DNA of 52,441 bases from Aerophototrophica crusticola (GTDB lineage: Bacteria > Pseudomonadota > Alphaproteobacteria > Azospirillales > Azospirillaceae): NCBI GenBank assembly GCA_001939945.1, contig MOEB01000030.1, positions 1 through 52,441 of the forward strand, given 5' to 3'. Within the stretch, counting starts at the first letter, position 1. Each line of letters starts with the position of its first letter. Positions 15,906 to 24,985 of this stretch are shown piece after piece. A program made the translations under genes and the position numbers. The notes under the pieces were generated by a model, which was not told the DNA's origin, did no database searches, and worked only from the letters and a program-made list of their open reading frames with translations.

Positions 15906-15957
15906 CCGGGATGGCGCCAGCCGCCCGGGTGCCCTGCAACGGACCCCGTCCATCCCC

Positions 15958-17862
15958 ATGACAAGCATCCCCCAGGCAAGCCCGGCCGAACACGCCCGGA
16001 CCTCCTCCTTCGGCGCGCTGTTCCTGGCGGCCATCGGCGTGGTGTTCGGCGACATCGGCACCAGCCCGCTCTATGCGTTGAAGGAGGCCTTCGCCGGCCC
16101 CCACCCGCTGCCGGCCGACCGGCTGCACGTGCTGGGGGTGCTGTCGCTGGTCTTCTGGACCGTGCTGCTGGTGGTCTCCGTCAAGTACGTGGCCATCATC
16201 ATGCGGGCCGACAACAAGGGGGAGGGTGGCAGCCTCGCCCTGCTGGCCCTGTTGCAGCGGGCCGTGGCCGGCCGGCAGGGGCTGGTGCGCCTGACCGGCG
16301 CGCTGGGCGTCTTCGCCGCGGCCCTGTTCTATGGCGACAGCGCCATCACCCCCGCCATCTCCGTCCTCTCGGCGGTGGAGGGGCTGGAGGTGGCGGCCCC
16401 CGCCCTGCACCAGTGGGTGGAGCCGCTGGCCGTGCTGGTGCTGGTTTTCCTGTTCGCGGTGCAGTCCAGCGGCTCCGCCGCGCTGGGCGGGCTGTTCGGC
16501 ACGGTCATGACCGTGTGGTTCCTGGTGCTGGCCTGGCTGGGGCTGCGCAACGTCGGCCTCTCCCCCGGCGTGCTGGCAGCGCTGAGCCCCCACCACGCCC
16601 TGGCCTTCCTCTGGCATGACGGCTGGACCGGGTTCCTGGCGCTGGGCTCCGTCGTGCTCTGCGTCACGGGGGCGGAGGCGCTCTATGCCGACATGGGCCA
16701 TTTCGGCCGCGGGCCGATCCGGCTGGCCTGGTACCTGCTGGTCTGGCCCTGCCTGCTGCTGAACTATTTCGGCCAGGGCGCCCTGCTGCTGGCCGACCCG
16801 GCCACGTCGGACAACCCGTTCTTCCGCATGGCCCCGGCCTGGTCCACCCTGCCGCTGGTGGGCCTTGCCACCCTGGCGACGGTGATCGCCAGCCAGGCCG
16901 TCATCTCCGGCGCCTTCTCCGTCACCCAACAGGCGGTGCAGCTCGGCTACCTGCCCAAGATGAACATCGTCCACACGTCGGAGCGGGAGATCGGCCAGGT
17001 CTACCTGCCCTTCGTCAACCGCGCCCTGTTCCTGGCGGTGATCGCCCTGGTGCTGGGATTCCAAAGCTCCACCAACCTCGCCTCCGCCTATGGCGTGGCG
17101 GTGACCGGGACCATGCTGATCACCACCCTGCTGGTGGTGCTGGTGATGCGGGAGGTGTGGGGCTGGCGCAGCCGCTGGGTGCTGGTGTTCGCGGGCGTGC
17201 TGCTGGCGGTGGACCTCGCCTATTTCCTGTCCACCGCCACCAAGATCCCCCATGGCGGCTGGTTCCCGCTGGCCGCCGGCATCGGCGCCTATGCCCTGCT
17301 GACCACCTGGAAGATCGGGCGCAAGCGGGTGCTGGTGGCGCTGGAGCGGGACAGCATGGACCTGGGCGCCTTCCTGGGCAGCCTGTCGGACCGCGTCTCC
17401 CGCCCGCCGGGGACGGCGGTGTTCCTGACCGCCATGGACAAGGGCGTGCCGCTGGCCCTGCTGCACAACCTGAAGCACAACCACGTCTTCCACGAGCGGG
17501 TGGTGATCCTGACCGTCAGCGTGGCGGAGACGCCCACCGTGCCCCTGGACTGCCGCGTGTCGTCGGAGAAGCTGCGCGACGACGTGTTCCGGGTGCGGGT
17601 GCGCTTCGGCTTCATGGAGGACCCGGACATCCCCAAGGCCCTGGCCAACGCCCGGCGCACGGACCTGGGCTTCGACTACGAGCCCATGCGCATCAGCTAC
17701 TTCCTGGGGCGGGAGACCATCGGCCTGGCCCGGGACAGCGACCTGCCCGTCTGGCGCCGCCAGCTCTTCGCCTTCCTGTCCCGTACCGCCACCACCACCG
17801 CCGCCTACTTCCACCTGCCCATCAACCGGGTGGTGGAGCTGGGCGGGCACGTGGAGATCTGA
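15958..17862 (+). CDS. kup: KUP-family potassium uptake permease
   Basis: A 634-residue inner-membrane K+/H+ symporter. Residues about 15-440 contain 12 predicted membrane segments. Diagnostic motifs are present: AIGVVFGDIGTSPLYALKEA at the first helix, ADNKGEGGSLALLALL, YGDSAITPAISVLSAVEGLE, and YADMGHFGRGPIRLAW. The hydrophilic C-terminal domain (about 450-634) ends VVELGGHVEI, as in Kup proteins. Length is normal. It stops only 7 bases before the convergent diguanylate cyclase gene, with no obvious terminator between. The long upstream region has a CRP/FNR-type site and a family A repeat, suggesting control beyond simple K+ starvation. Confidence 0.97.
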   Translation: MTSIPQASPAEHARTSSFGALFLAAIGVVFGDIGTSPLYALKEAFAGPHPLPADRLHVLGVLSLVFWTVLLVVSVKYVAIIMRADNKGEGGSLALLALLQRAVAGRQGLVRLTGALGVFAAALFYGDSAITPAISVLSAVEGLEVAAPALHQWVEPLAVLVLVFLFAVQSSGSAALGGLFGTVMTVWFLVLAWLGLRNVGLSPGVLAALSPHHALAFLWHDGWTGFLALGSVVLCVTGAEALYADMGHFGRGPIRLAWYLLVWPCLLLNYFGQGALLLADPATSDNPFFRMAPAWSTLPLVGLATLATVIASQAVISGAFSVTQQAVQLGYLPKMNIVHTSEREIGQVYLPFVNRALFLAVIALVLGFQSSTNLASAYGVAVTGTMLITTLLVVLVMREVWGWRSRWVLVFAGVLLAVDLAYFLSTATKIPHGGWFPLAAGIGAYALLTTWKIGRKRVLVALERDSMDLGAFLGSLSDRVSRPPGTAVFLTAMDKGVPLALLHNLKHNHVFHERVVILTVSVAETPTVPLDCRVSSEKLRDDVFRVRVRFGFMEDPDIPKALANARRTDLGFDYEPMRISYFLGRETIGLARDSDLPVWRRQLFAFLSRTATTTAAYFHLPINRVVELGGHVEI

Positions 17863-17869
17863 GGGGGCG

Positions 17870-19492
17870 TCACCCCGCCACCACCACCCGGTCCCGCCCG
17901 CCCCGCTTGGCGGCGTAGAGGGCCTGGTCGGCGGCCAGGGAGAGGGAGCGGGCGTCGCCCTGGGGGCCCAGCTCGGCCACGCCGGCGCTGAAGCTGCTGC
18001 CGAACGGGCCGTCGGCCCCGCGCCAGGACAAGAGGCCGAAGTCGCGGCGGATCTGGTCGATGCGCTCAGCCGCCGTGGCCGCGTCGGTGCGGGGCAGCAC
18101 CAGGGCGAATTCCTCCCCGCCATAGCGGCCGACGATGTCGGTGCGGCGCAGGCGCTGCTGCAACAGCCGGGACAGTGAGGTCAGCACCCGGTCGCCCAGG
18201 GCATGGCCATGGCTGTCGTTGACCTTCTTGAAGTGGTCGATGTCCAGCATGGCGAAGGCCAGCTTGGTGCCCTCCCGCCGGGACCGCGCCACCTCCAGCG
18301 ACAGCTGCTCCAGCACCATGCCGTGGTTCAGCGCCCCGGTCAGGCTGTCGCGCATCATCAGCGACCGCAACTGCCGTGACCGGGTCGCGCGGGCCCGCAC
18401 CTGCTCCACCAGCACGGGCAGGGAGATGGGTTTGGCCAGCATGTCGTCGGCGCCCAAATCCAGGGCTTGGCGTCGGCTCTCCCCCTCCCGGTCGGCGGTC
18501 AGGAACAGGATGGGCAGGGCCAGCAGCCCCTCATGCTGACGCAGCACGGCCGCCAGCTCCAGCCCGGTGCAGCGGGGCATGTGCAGGTCGGTGACCAGAA
18601 GGTCCGGGTTGAAGGCGCGGATGGCCGGGATCACCTGGTCCGGGTCGGTCAGGGCCTCCGCCTGCATCCCCGCCTGGGTGAGGGCCGCCTCGTACCGGGC
18701 GGCCAGCAGGGCGTCGTCATCCACCACCAGCACGCGGAAGGGTTCCGGCCGCTCCCTTCCGGTGAGCTGGTCCAGCCGGCCCACCAGGGCGGCCACGTCC
18801 ACCGGCTTGGCGACATAGCCGTCGCCCCCGGCCCGCACCGCCTCCAGCCGCGCCCCGAAGTCCGTCCGGGCCGACAGGAACACGGTGGGCGGCACCGGCC
18901 CGTCCCCGGCCAGGGCCTGCATCGCCAACGGCCCGGCCAGCAGTTCCCCGCCGCACATCACGTCCACCAGCAGCGCGTCGGGGCGGTCCCGCCGTACCGC
19001 CGCCACGAAACCGGCACCGTCGGCGAAGGCGCTGACCGCGTAACCGTAGGGCGCCAGTTGCAGGGCCAGCTCCGCCGCCTGGTCCCCGTCATCCTCCAGC
19101 AGGTAGACCTCCGCCTCCGGCCTGCCGTCCGGCAGCCGGGTCGGGACAGGAAGAACGGCTTCGGCAGGGCGCAGGCTTTCCGACAATTGCGTGGCGGCCC
19201 GCAGCCCCTCCACCCGGCGGGCCACCCGCTGGGCCGCCCCCTCCTCCCCCGCCCGCCAGGCGATGGCCGCGTCTTCCAGCAGCCGCGCCGCCTCCGACAC
19301 GCCGGACAGGCCGAAGGTCCCGGCGGAGCCCACCAGCGTGTGTGCCTCACGCACCAGCGCGTCGGCCCCGGCGCGGCTGGCCGCCGCCGCCTCGATCCGG
19401 GCCAGCCGCTCCGGCACGGTCTTCAGGAAGGCGGCCCTTATGTCCTGCACCCGGCGCCGCAGCGCCTCGTCTGGGGAGGGGTCCGGATGCAT
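17870..19492 (-). CDS. Diguanylate cyclase with Hpt and two receiver domains (Hpt-REC-REC-GGDEF)
   Basis: A 540-residue cytoplasmic signalling protein. Residues 1-105 form an Hpt domain with the acceptor His51 (REAHTLVGSAGTFGL). Receiver 1 (about 127-245) has YLLEDDGD, LLVDVM and VAKPVD. Receiver 2 (about 252-370) has VLVVDDDALL, LLVTDLHMPRCTG and LAKPIS. The GGDEF domain (about 385-540) has an intact active site RYGGEEFALVLPRTDA and, five residues before GGEEF, an RxxD inhibitory site (RRTD). So it should make cyclic di-GMP and be product-inhibited. An Hpt fused ahead of two receivers suggests input from a phosphorelay. It converges on kup and is divergent from the Gfo/Idh gene. Soluble, no membrane segments. 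Confidence 0.94.
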   Translation of the reverse strand: MHPDPSPDEALRRRVQDIRAAFLKTVPERLARIEAAAASRAGADALVREAHTLVGSAGTFGLSGVSEAARLLEDAAIAWRAGEEGAAQRVARRVEGLRAATQLSESLRPAEAVLPVPTRLPDGRPEAEVYLLEDDGDQAAELALQLAPYGYAVSAFADGAGFVAAVRRDRPDALLVDVMCGGELLAGPLAMQALAGDGPVPPTVFLSARTDFGARLEAVRAGGDGYVAKPVDVAALVGRLDQLTGRERPEPFRVLVVDDDALLAARYEAALTQAGMQAEALTDPDQVIPAIRAFNPDLLVTDLHMPRCTGLELAAVLRQHEGLLALPILFLTADREGESRRQALDLGADDMLAKPISLPVLVEQVRARATRSRQLRSLMMRDSLTGALNHGMVLEQLSLEVARSRREGTKLAFAMLDIDHFKKVNDSHGHALGDRVLTSLSRLLQQRLRRTDIVGRYGGEEFALVLPRTDAATAAERIDQIRRDFGLLSWRGADGPFGSSFSAGVAELGPQGDARSLSLAADQALYAAKRGGRDRVVVAG

Positions 19493-19599
19493 GGGCGGGG
19501 GTGGCCGTCAATCGGTCTGGTCGCAAAACCAATAGGGTCTTTTACCCCTTCTGTCGAGGTCCCGGGCCATCCCCAGCCTTTTTCGGCACCCCCGCCGTG

Positions 19600-19623
19600 C
19601 TTTCGAATTCGAAAGTCACGTGA
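19600..19623. promoter_or_regulatory. Adjacent palindromes upstream of the oxidoreductase gene
   Basis: CTTTCGAATTCGAAAG (19600-19615) is a perfect 16-bp palindrome, directly followed by the 8-bp palindrome TCACGTGA (19616-19623). Both lie in the 185-base gap between the divergent diguanylate cyclase and oxidoreductase genes, 55-78 bases before the latter's ATG. This is a likely operator; the regulator is unknown. Confidence 0.5.
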
Positions 19624-19677
19624 CCGTCCGGCATCAGCCCTGTTGGGACGGCGTCCCCGACCTGACAGGAGAAAACC

Positions 19678-20937
19678 ATGCGCCTCATGCTGCCGCCCGC
19701 CCTGCTGCCCGACACCGGCCGCCGGCGCTTCCTGCGGGGGGCCGGTGTCGGCGCCCTGGCCACGCCGCTGGTGCTTTCCTCCATCGGCGGGCCCGCCTTC
19801 GCCCAGGAAGGCGGCGGCGGGGGCGGCGTGGTCACCGGCCGCGACCTGCCCGACCGGGCCGTGGGCCGGCCGCAGCCCCAGGCGGAAAAGGAACCGCCCC
19901 TGCCCCCGGGGGAGCGGGTGGGCTATGCCATCGTGGGCCTGGGCAAGTTCGCCCTCGGCCAGATCATCCCGGCCTTCGCGGAGTCCAAGCGCTCCCGCCT
20001 CGCGGCACTGGTCAGCGGCAACCGGGACAAGGCCCTGGCCACCGCCCGCCAGTACGGGGTGGATGAGGCGTCGGTCTACGATTACCAGACCTTCGACCGC
20101 ATCGCCGACAACCCGGCGGTTGACGTGGTCTATGTGATCCTGCCCAACGCCCTGCATGCCGAATACACGATCCGCGCCTTCCAGGCCGGCAAGCACGTGA
20201 TGTGCGAGAAGCCCATGGCCAACACGGTGGAGGAATGCCGCCAGATGATCGAGGCGGGGCGCAAGGCCGGCAGGAAGCTGATGGTCGCCTACCGCGCCCA
20301 CCATGAGCCGCACAACATGGAGGCCATCCGCATGGCCCGCGGCGGCGAGCTGGGCCAGGTCAAGCTGGTCACCTCGGACCATGGCCGGCACCTGGACCCC
20401 AAGGACCCGGCGGACCAGTGGCGCATGGACAAGTCCCTGGCCGGCGGCGGCTCCCTCTACGACATCGGCATCTATTCCCTCCAGGCCGCCCGCTACATGA
20501 CGGGTGAGGAGCCGGTGGAGATCCGGGCCATGATGCACACGCCCCAGGACGATCCCCGCTTCAAGGAGGTGGAGGACACGGTCACCTGGCAGATGGCCTT
20601 CCCGTCCGGTGCCCTGGCCCTGTGCAGCTCCAGCTATTCCATCGACGACACCAAGCGCATCACCGCCCTGGGCAGCAAGGCCGGCCTGCGCCTGGACCCC
20701 GCCACCAACTATGAGGGCAACCAGCTCTACCTCCGCCGCGGCGGGTCGGAGACCCACATGAAGGTGCAGGACAAGAGCCAGTTCGCCGGCGAGATGGACC
20801 ACCTGGCCCAGGCCATCAAGGAGAACAAGCCCGTCAACACGCCCGGTGAGGAGGGCCTGCAGGACGTGCGCCTGATGCAGATGATCTACGAGTCCGCCCG
20901 GGAGGGCCGGCCGGTGAAGGTGGCAGAGGGGCGGTAG
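19678..20937 (+). CDS. Tat-exported Gfo/Idh/MocA oxidoreductase (glucose-fructose oxidoreductase-like)
   Basis: A 419-residue NAD(P)-dependent oxidoreductase. The N-terminus has a twin-arginine signal (GRRRFLRGAGVGALATPLVL, then GGPAFAQ), so the folded protein with cofactor is probably exported to the periplasm, as for Zymomonas glucose-fructose oxidoreductase. The Rossmann motif is VGYAIVGLGKFALGQIIPAF, and the family motif CEKPMANTVEEC carries the conserved Lys. YRAHHEPHN and GGGSLYDIGIYSLQAARY match the Gfo substrate domain. ATG 19678 has AGGAG six bases upstream. Substrate, probably a sugar or sugar derivative, cannot be assigned. It is a single gene followed by a large inverted-repeat element. 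Confidence 0.92.
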   Translation: MRLMLPPALLPDTGRRRFLRGAGVGALATPLVLSSIGGPAFAQEGGGGGGVVTGRDLPDRAVGRPQPQAEKEPPLPPGERVGYAIVGLGKFALGQIIPAFAESKRSRLAALVSGNRDKALATARQYGVDEASVYDYQTFDRIADNPAVDVVYVILPNALHAEYTIRAFQAGKHVMCEKPMANTVEECRQMIEAGRKAGRKLMVAYRAHHEPHNMEAIRMARGGELGQVKLVTSDHGRHLDPKDPADQWRMDKSLAGGGSLYDIGIYSLQAARYMTGEEPVEIRAMMHTPQDDPRFKEVEDTVTWQMAFPSGALALCSSSYSIDDTKRITALGSKAGLRLDPATNYEGNQLYLRRGGSETHMKVQDKSQFAGEMDHLAQAIKENKPVNTPGEEGLQDVRLMQMIYESAREGRPVKVAEGR

Positions 20938-20973
20938 AGTTCGTCCGGGACGAGGCGGTCGGGCCTAGGGATA

Positions 20974-21154
20974 GGGTTGGTGCCGTAAGACACGGACGAC
21001 ACGGACGGGCCCTCGGTGGGGGGCGCCACGGCCTTCCCGAGGGCCGGACCCCCGCGGCTTCGCCTCGGGTGCGGGATGGGCACCGTTCGGCCCCGCAGCG
21101 GTCCGTGTTTGTCCGTGTCCCGCGAAGTGTCGTCCGTGTCTACGGCACCGACCC
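20974..21154. repeat. Long inverted-repeat element between convergent genes
   Basis: The left arm (20974-21002, containing GGTGCCGTAAGACACGGACG) and right arm (21127-21154, containing CGTCCGTGTCTACGGCACCG) are complementary over about 28 bases with one bulge and one G-T pair. The arms enclose about 124 bases with further copies of the ACACGGAC unit, in both orientations. It fills the gap between the oxidoreductase and chemoreceptor genes. It may be a miniature mobile element or a bidirectional terminator; no transposase or target duplication was recognised. Confidence 0.75.
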
Positions 21155-21180
21155 CACCACAGGCCGAACGGCCCCGCTCC

Positions 21181-22671
21181 TCACGCCGCCCCCTTCCGCA
21201 CCTGGTCCACGAACTGCCCCAGCACGCTGGTCAGGCGGTCGGTCTGTTGGGACAGGCGGGCGGCGATGCCGGCGATGCTGTCGGCGCGGGTGGCGGTGCT
21301 GGCCCAGGTGTTGACCATGGCCTCGCCGCCATGGGCGGTGGCCTGGGCGCACTCGGCGGCGTCCTCGGCGCTCCTGGCGATCTCCCGCGTTGCGGCGTCC
21401 TGCTCCTCCACCGCCGCGGCGATGGCGGTGGTGGCGCCGTCAACGTCGATGATGATGCCGGTGATGGCCTCGATGCTGGAGGCGGCGTGGCCAGTGCTTT
21501 CCCGGATGGTGGCGATGCGGCGGGTCACCTCCTGGGTGGCCGCCGCTGTCTGGTTGGCCAGGTTCTTCACCTCCGAGGCGACGACGGCGAAGCCCTTGCC
21601 AGCCTCGCCCGCGCGGGCCGCCTCGATGGTGGCGTTCAGCGCCAACAGGTTGGTGGTCTCGGCGATGCCGGTGATGGTGGCCACCACCTCCTCGATGTCG
21701 GCGGCGGCGGTGGACAGGTCCAGCACGATGGCGCGGGTGGCCTGACCCTTCTGGGTCGCCTCCCTGGCGATCTCCGAGCAGCGGGCCACCTGGCCGCTGA
21801 TCTCCGCGATGGCGCCGGACAGTTGCTTGGCGGCGGCGGCCACGGCCTCCGCCCCCTCCAGGGCGCGCTGGCCGCCGCTGGCCATGGCCTCCCCGTCCTG
21901 GGACCCGGTGCCCACCAGCTCATGCAGCACGCTGGCGTCGCCGGCGGCGGCCTTGGCCTCCTCCGACACGATGGCGGCGAGGCCACCGATCTCCCGCTCC
22001 AGCCGGTCGGCCACGTCGCGCAGCATGGCAGAGCGTTCCGCCGCCGCCGCGGCCTGGGCCCGCTCCCGCTCCGCCGTGGCGGCCTCCAGTCCCTGGTGGG
22101 CCTCCTCCGCCTTGGCCAGGGCCTGCGACGCCTGGGTGAAGCTCTGCCGCATGTTGTGGGACAGCCAGCCCAGCAGCAGGCCGCTGAAGATCGCCAGCCA
22201 GACGAACATCAGGATTTCCAGCACGTCGCCGCCATGGATGTTGGCAAGGCTGGGGTGCAGGATGCCGGCCGCCAGGGTGGCCAGCACGATGGTGCCGCTG
22301 GCGGACGCCACGATCCGCCAGTCGCAATATCCCACCACCACCGCCACCAGGATGTAGACGTACAGCTGCATGCCCACCTGCCAGGGGTGCCCAGCGAAGG
22401 CGGCGATGGACATGGTCGCCGACAGGGTCAGGGCCACCGCGGTCGCCCCCTCGCCCCACAGCGTGGGCAACAGGCGGCGGGCCGGCAGGGCGACGGCAAG
22501 GCAGATGGCGGCGACCAACGGCTCCACCCAGGAGATGCGGCCCAGCACAACCAGCTGCGACATGGCGATCACCGGGACCTGGAGGGCCAGCAGGCCCAGG
22601 GTCAGCAGGTCGGTCGACTTGCGGATGCGCTCGAGCGGCGTCACGGCGAACTCCCGGTCAGGACATGCCAT
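21181..22671 (-). CDS. Methyl-accepting chemotaxis protein with multi-span membrane domain
   Basis: A 496-residue chemoreceptor. Residues about 20-190 are strongly hydrophobic, with 5-6 predicted membrane segments and no sizeable periplasmic ligand domain, so the signal is probably sensed in or at the membrane. A coiled-coil linker (about 195-235) leads into the MCP signalling domain, whose hairpin tip is intact ([20 protein letters not shown], then [19 protein letters not shown]). No HAMP domain and no C-terminal CheR/CheB pentapeptide are evident. The start ATG 22671 is the first residue of a short charged N-terminus. It is transcribed toward the inverted-repeat element. Fits the motility genes in the window. 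Confidence 0.93.
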   Translation of the reverse strand: MACPDREFAVTPLERIRKSTDLLTLGLLALQVPVIAMSQLVVLGRISWVEPLVAAICLAVALPARRLLPTLWGEGATAVALTLSATMSIAAFAGHPWQVGMQLYVYILVAVVVGYCDWRIVASASGTIVLATLAAGILHPSLANIHGGDVLEILMFVWLAIFSGLLLGWLSHNMRQSFTQASQALAKAEEAHQGLEAATAERERAQAAAAAERSAMLRDVADRLEREIGGLAAIVSEEAKAAAGDASVLHELVGTGSQDGEAMASGGQRALEGAEAVAAAAKQLSGAIAEISGQVARCSEIAREATQKGQATRAIVLDLSTAAADIEEVVATITGIAETTNLLALNATIEAARAGEAGKGFAVVASEVKNLANQTAAATQEVTRRIATIRESTGHAASSIEAITGIIIDVDGATTAIAAAVEEQDAATREIARSAEDAAECAQATAHGGEAMVNTWASTATRADSIAGIAARLSQQTDRLTSVLGQFVDQVRKGAA

Positions 22672-22851
22672 GGAATGTTGCCCGAAAAAGGGTTACTTTT
22701 CCATGATCCAAGTCATTTGGTGGCCCAATCGTTACGATTTGGGGTTGGAAGTCCGGGTCGCGGCACCCGCGTCCTAGGCCAAAGGCGGGGTGGCGGGGCC
22801 GGTCCGGCGCATTATGCTCTTCCCCGTTCCCCCGCCGACCGGAGACGTACG

Positions 22852-23766
22852 CTGCCCCTCCGCCCCCGCGCCCTCCCGATCCTGGTCCTGACCCTTGCCC
22901 TGGCCGGTTGCGCGTCCAGGCCGGGGGCCGATTCCGCGCAATGCGTCCCCGAGGGGCGCTGGGTCCGGCCCGCGGGCGCCAAGCCCATCCCCGCCCGCGA
23001 CCTGCTGGCCCGCGCCGCCGCAGCACCCGCCGTGTTGTTGGGGGAGCGGCACGACAGCGCCGCCCACCACCGCTGGCAGCTCGACACCCTGGCCGCCCTG
23101 CACAGGGTCCGGCCCGACCTGGTGCTGGGGTTGGAGATGCTGCCCCGCCGGGCGCAGGGCCCCCTCGACCGCTTCGCCGCCGGGGAGATGGGGGAGGCGG
23201 AGTTCCTGGCCGCCGTGGACTGGAAGAAGGTCTGGGGCTACGACCCCGAGCTCTACATGCCCTTGCTGCGCTTCGCCCGGGACAAGCGGATCCCCCTGGT
23301 GGCCCTGAATGTGGGCCGCGACCTGGTACGGCAGACCAGCAAGGGCGGTTGGGCCGCCGTGCCCGTGGCGGCCCGGGAAGGTTTGGGCGACCCTGCCCCG
23401 CCCCCGCCCGGCTATGTGGCGCGGCTGACGGACATCTTCGCCGCCCACGGGCGGGGCAAGGACGGCACCTTCGACCCCGAGGACCCCGGCTTCCGCCGCT
23501 TCGTCGACGCCCAGCTCGTCTGGGACCGGGCCATGGCGGAAGGGATCGCCGCCGCGCACCGGCGGGACGGCGCGCTGGTGGTGGGGATCATGGGGGGCGG
23601 CCATGTGGAATATGGCGACGGCGTCGCCTACCAGCTCCGCGATTTGGGGCTGGAGGGCAGCCTGGGCCTGCTGCCCTGGGAAGGGGACCGGGACTGCGCC
23701 GAGCTGGCGCCGGACCTTGCCGACGCCGTATTCGGCCTGCCACCGGAAGACCCACCAGGACGTTGA
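22852..23766 (+). CDS. ChaN-family lipoprotein (heme/iron-related), probable non-ATG start
   Basis: About 304 residues. The mature sequence starts after a lipoprotein signal (ALPILVLTLALAGCAS, lipobox LAGC). The ChaN signature VLLGERHDSAAHHRWQLDTL is present, with GLEMLPRRAQ and GIMGGGHVEYGDGVAYQLRD further on. ChaN proteins bind heme and are linked to iron uptake. The start is a problem: between the divergent promoter region and the signal peptide there is no in-frame ATG, GTG or TTG. CTG 22852 has GGAGA 11-7 bases upstream and gives a good signal peptide. The only in-frame ATG (22675) lies close to the divergent chemoreceptor start and would add 59 residues. I give CTG as best guess. Confidence 0.85.
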   Translation: MPLRPRALPILVLTLALAGCASRPGADSAQCVPEGRWVRPAGAKPIPARDLLARAAAAPAVLLGERHDSAAHHRWQLDTLAALHRVRPDLVLGLEMLPRRAQGPLDRFAAGEMGEAEFLAAVDWKKVWGYDPELYMPLLRFARDKRIPLVALNVGRDLVRQTSKGGWAAVPVAAREGLGDPAPPPPGYVARLTDIFAAHGRGKDGTFDPEDPGFRRFVDAQLVWDRAMAEGIAAAHRRDGALVVGIMGGGHVEYGDGVAYQLRDLGLEGSLGLLPWEGDRDCAELAPDLADAVFGLPPEDPPGR

Positions 23767-23955
23767 GGCGCATGGAAGCGCATTTTCGTCCCCTTGCTTC
23801 CCCCGGGGCGGGGTGATTTCATAGGCATCCAGTTTCGAGGCGGCCCGGGCACGGGGCGGTTCGACCCGCATCGTGGCCTCCCCCCGGGGGCGTCCTGGCG
23901 GGCCGGGGGATGCGGGCACGACGGGGAACCGGTGGCGGACGGCAAGGTCGATTTC

Positions 23956-24975
23956 GTGACGCGGGCCATGGCCCTGCGGGACCGGCCTGTGGCCGCGTTC
24001 ATGTTCGCCGCAGGGGCGTTCGCCGTGGCCCTGTGGCTACGTTTCGCCCTGGCCGAGGACCTGCCGCCGGGCTTCCCCTTCCTGACCTTCTTCCCGGCGG
24101 TGATCCTCACCACCTTCCTCTGCGGGTTGTGGCCCGGGGTGGCCATTGCCATCGCCTGCGGCCTGGCCGCCTGGTTCTGGTTCATCCCGCCTTTCGGCTC
24201 GTTCGGCCTTGACGGGGCCAGCGCCCTGGCCATGGGCTTCTATGTCGGCATCGTCGCGGTGGACATCGCCCTGATCGAGGGCATGCACCGCGCCCTGGCC
24301 CGCCTGCGCCAGGAAAAGGCCCGCAGCGCCGCCCTGGCGGAGCAGCAGTCCCTGCTGTACCAGGAGCTGCAGCACCGGGTTTCCAACAACCTGCAACTCG
24401 CCGGCGCGCTGTTGCAGCTCCAGGGCGCCGGGCTTGCCGATGCCCAGGCCCGCCGCGCGCTGGAGGAGGCGTCCGGCCGGCTCTCCCTGCTGGGCCGCAT
24501 CCACCGCCGCCTGCACAGCCCCACCGGGGCGCCCCTGCAGCTCGAGGCCTTCCTCCAGGAACTCTGCCGCGACGTGCTTGAAGCCTCCGGCGCGACCCGG
24601 GTGACCTGCACCGTCACGGCCCCCGCCTCCCTTACCCTGGGGGCGGACAAAGCCATCCCCCTGGCCCTGATCGTGACGGAGCTGGTGAGCAACGCGCTGG
24701 AGCACGGCTTCGGCGGCCGCAGCGACGGGACCATCCGGGTTGAGGCGCTGTGGCAGGACCAGCACCTGGCCATCACCGTCGCCGACGACGGCCACGGCCT
24801 GCCCCCCGGTTTCGACATGGCCGACACATCCAGCCTGGGCCTGCGCATCGTGCAGGGCATGGCCCGCCAACTGGGGGCCGAGGTCGCGCTGAGCAGCGGC
24901 GGGGGGCAGCCCCGGGGTACGGAGGCGACCCTGACCCTGCCCCGCGACGCCCTGTTCCCCGCCCTGGCGGAGTAG
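23956..24975 (+). CDS. Membrane sensor histidine kinase, DUF4118 plus HisKA_2 type
   Basis: About 339 residues from GTG 23956. Residues about 8-110 are a DUF4118 membrane domain of about four helices (FPFLTFFPAVILTTFLCGLW, AAWFWFIPPFGSFGL), as at the N-terminus of KdpD and related kinases. A short coiled coil leads to the HisKA_2 dimerisation box with the acceptor His (LYQELQHRVSNNLQLAGALL). The ATPase domain has the N-box LIVTELVSNALEHGFGGRSD and the G-box VADDGHGLPPGFD, then SLGLRIVQGMARQLGA. Start choices are GTG 23932, GTG 23956 and ATG 23968. No response regulator is adjacent. It converges on the helicase gene with a 10-base gap. The input signal is unknown. Confidence 0.9.
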   Translation: MTRAMALRDRPVAAFMFAAGAFAVALWLRFALAEDLPPGFPFLTFFPAVILTTFLCGLWPGVAIAIACGLAAWFWFIPPFGSFGLDGASALAMGFYVGIVAVDIALIEGMHRALARLRQEKARSAALAEQQSLLYQELQHRVSNNLQLAGALLQLQGAGLADAQARRALEEASGRLSLLGRIHRRLHSPTGAPLQLEAFLQELCRDVLEASGATRVTCTVTAPASLTLGADKAIPLALIVTELVSNALEHGFGGRSDGTIRVEALWQDQHLAITVADDGHGLPPGFDMADTSSLGLRIVQGMARQLGAEVALSSGGGQPRGTEATLTLPRDALFPALAE

Positions 24976-24985
24976 GCTCGACCCA

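Larger units (their letters stand above)
15474..15957. other. 484-base non-coding region ahead of kup
   Basis: No credible gene is seen. It holds family A copy A4 (15503-15575), a TTGACT element near 15660 that could be a -35 box, a short A-run (CCTAAAAAATGGG, near 15757) and the CRP/FNR-type palindrome at 15890-15905. Such a long leader is unusual in this tightly packed window and suggests regulated expression of kup. Confidence 0.6.

Noticed and set aside
15901-18123. A 740-codon minus-strand frame over kup
   Set aside because: Same low-complexity composition; kup on the plus strand has full family motifs.
21016-22851. Upstream part of the ChaN frame
   Set aside because: It is antisense to the chemoreceptor gene and lacks domain features.
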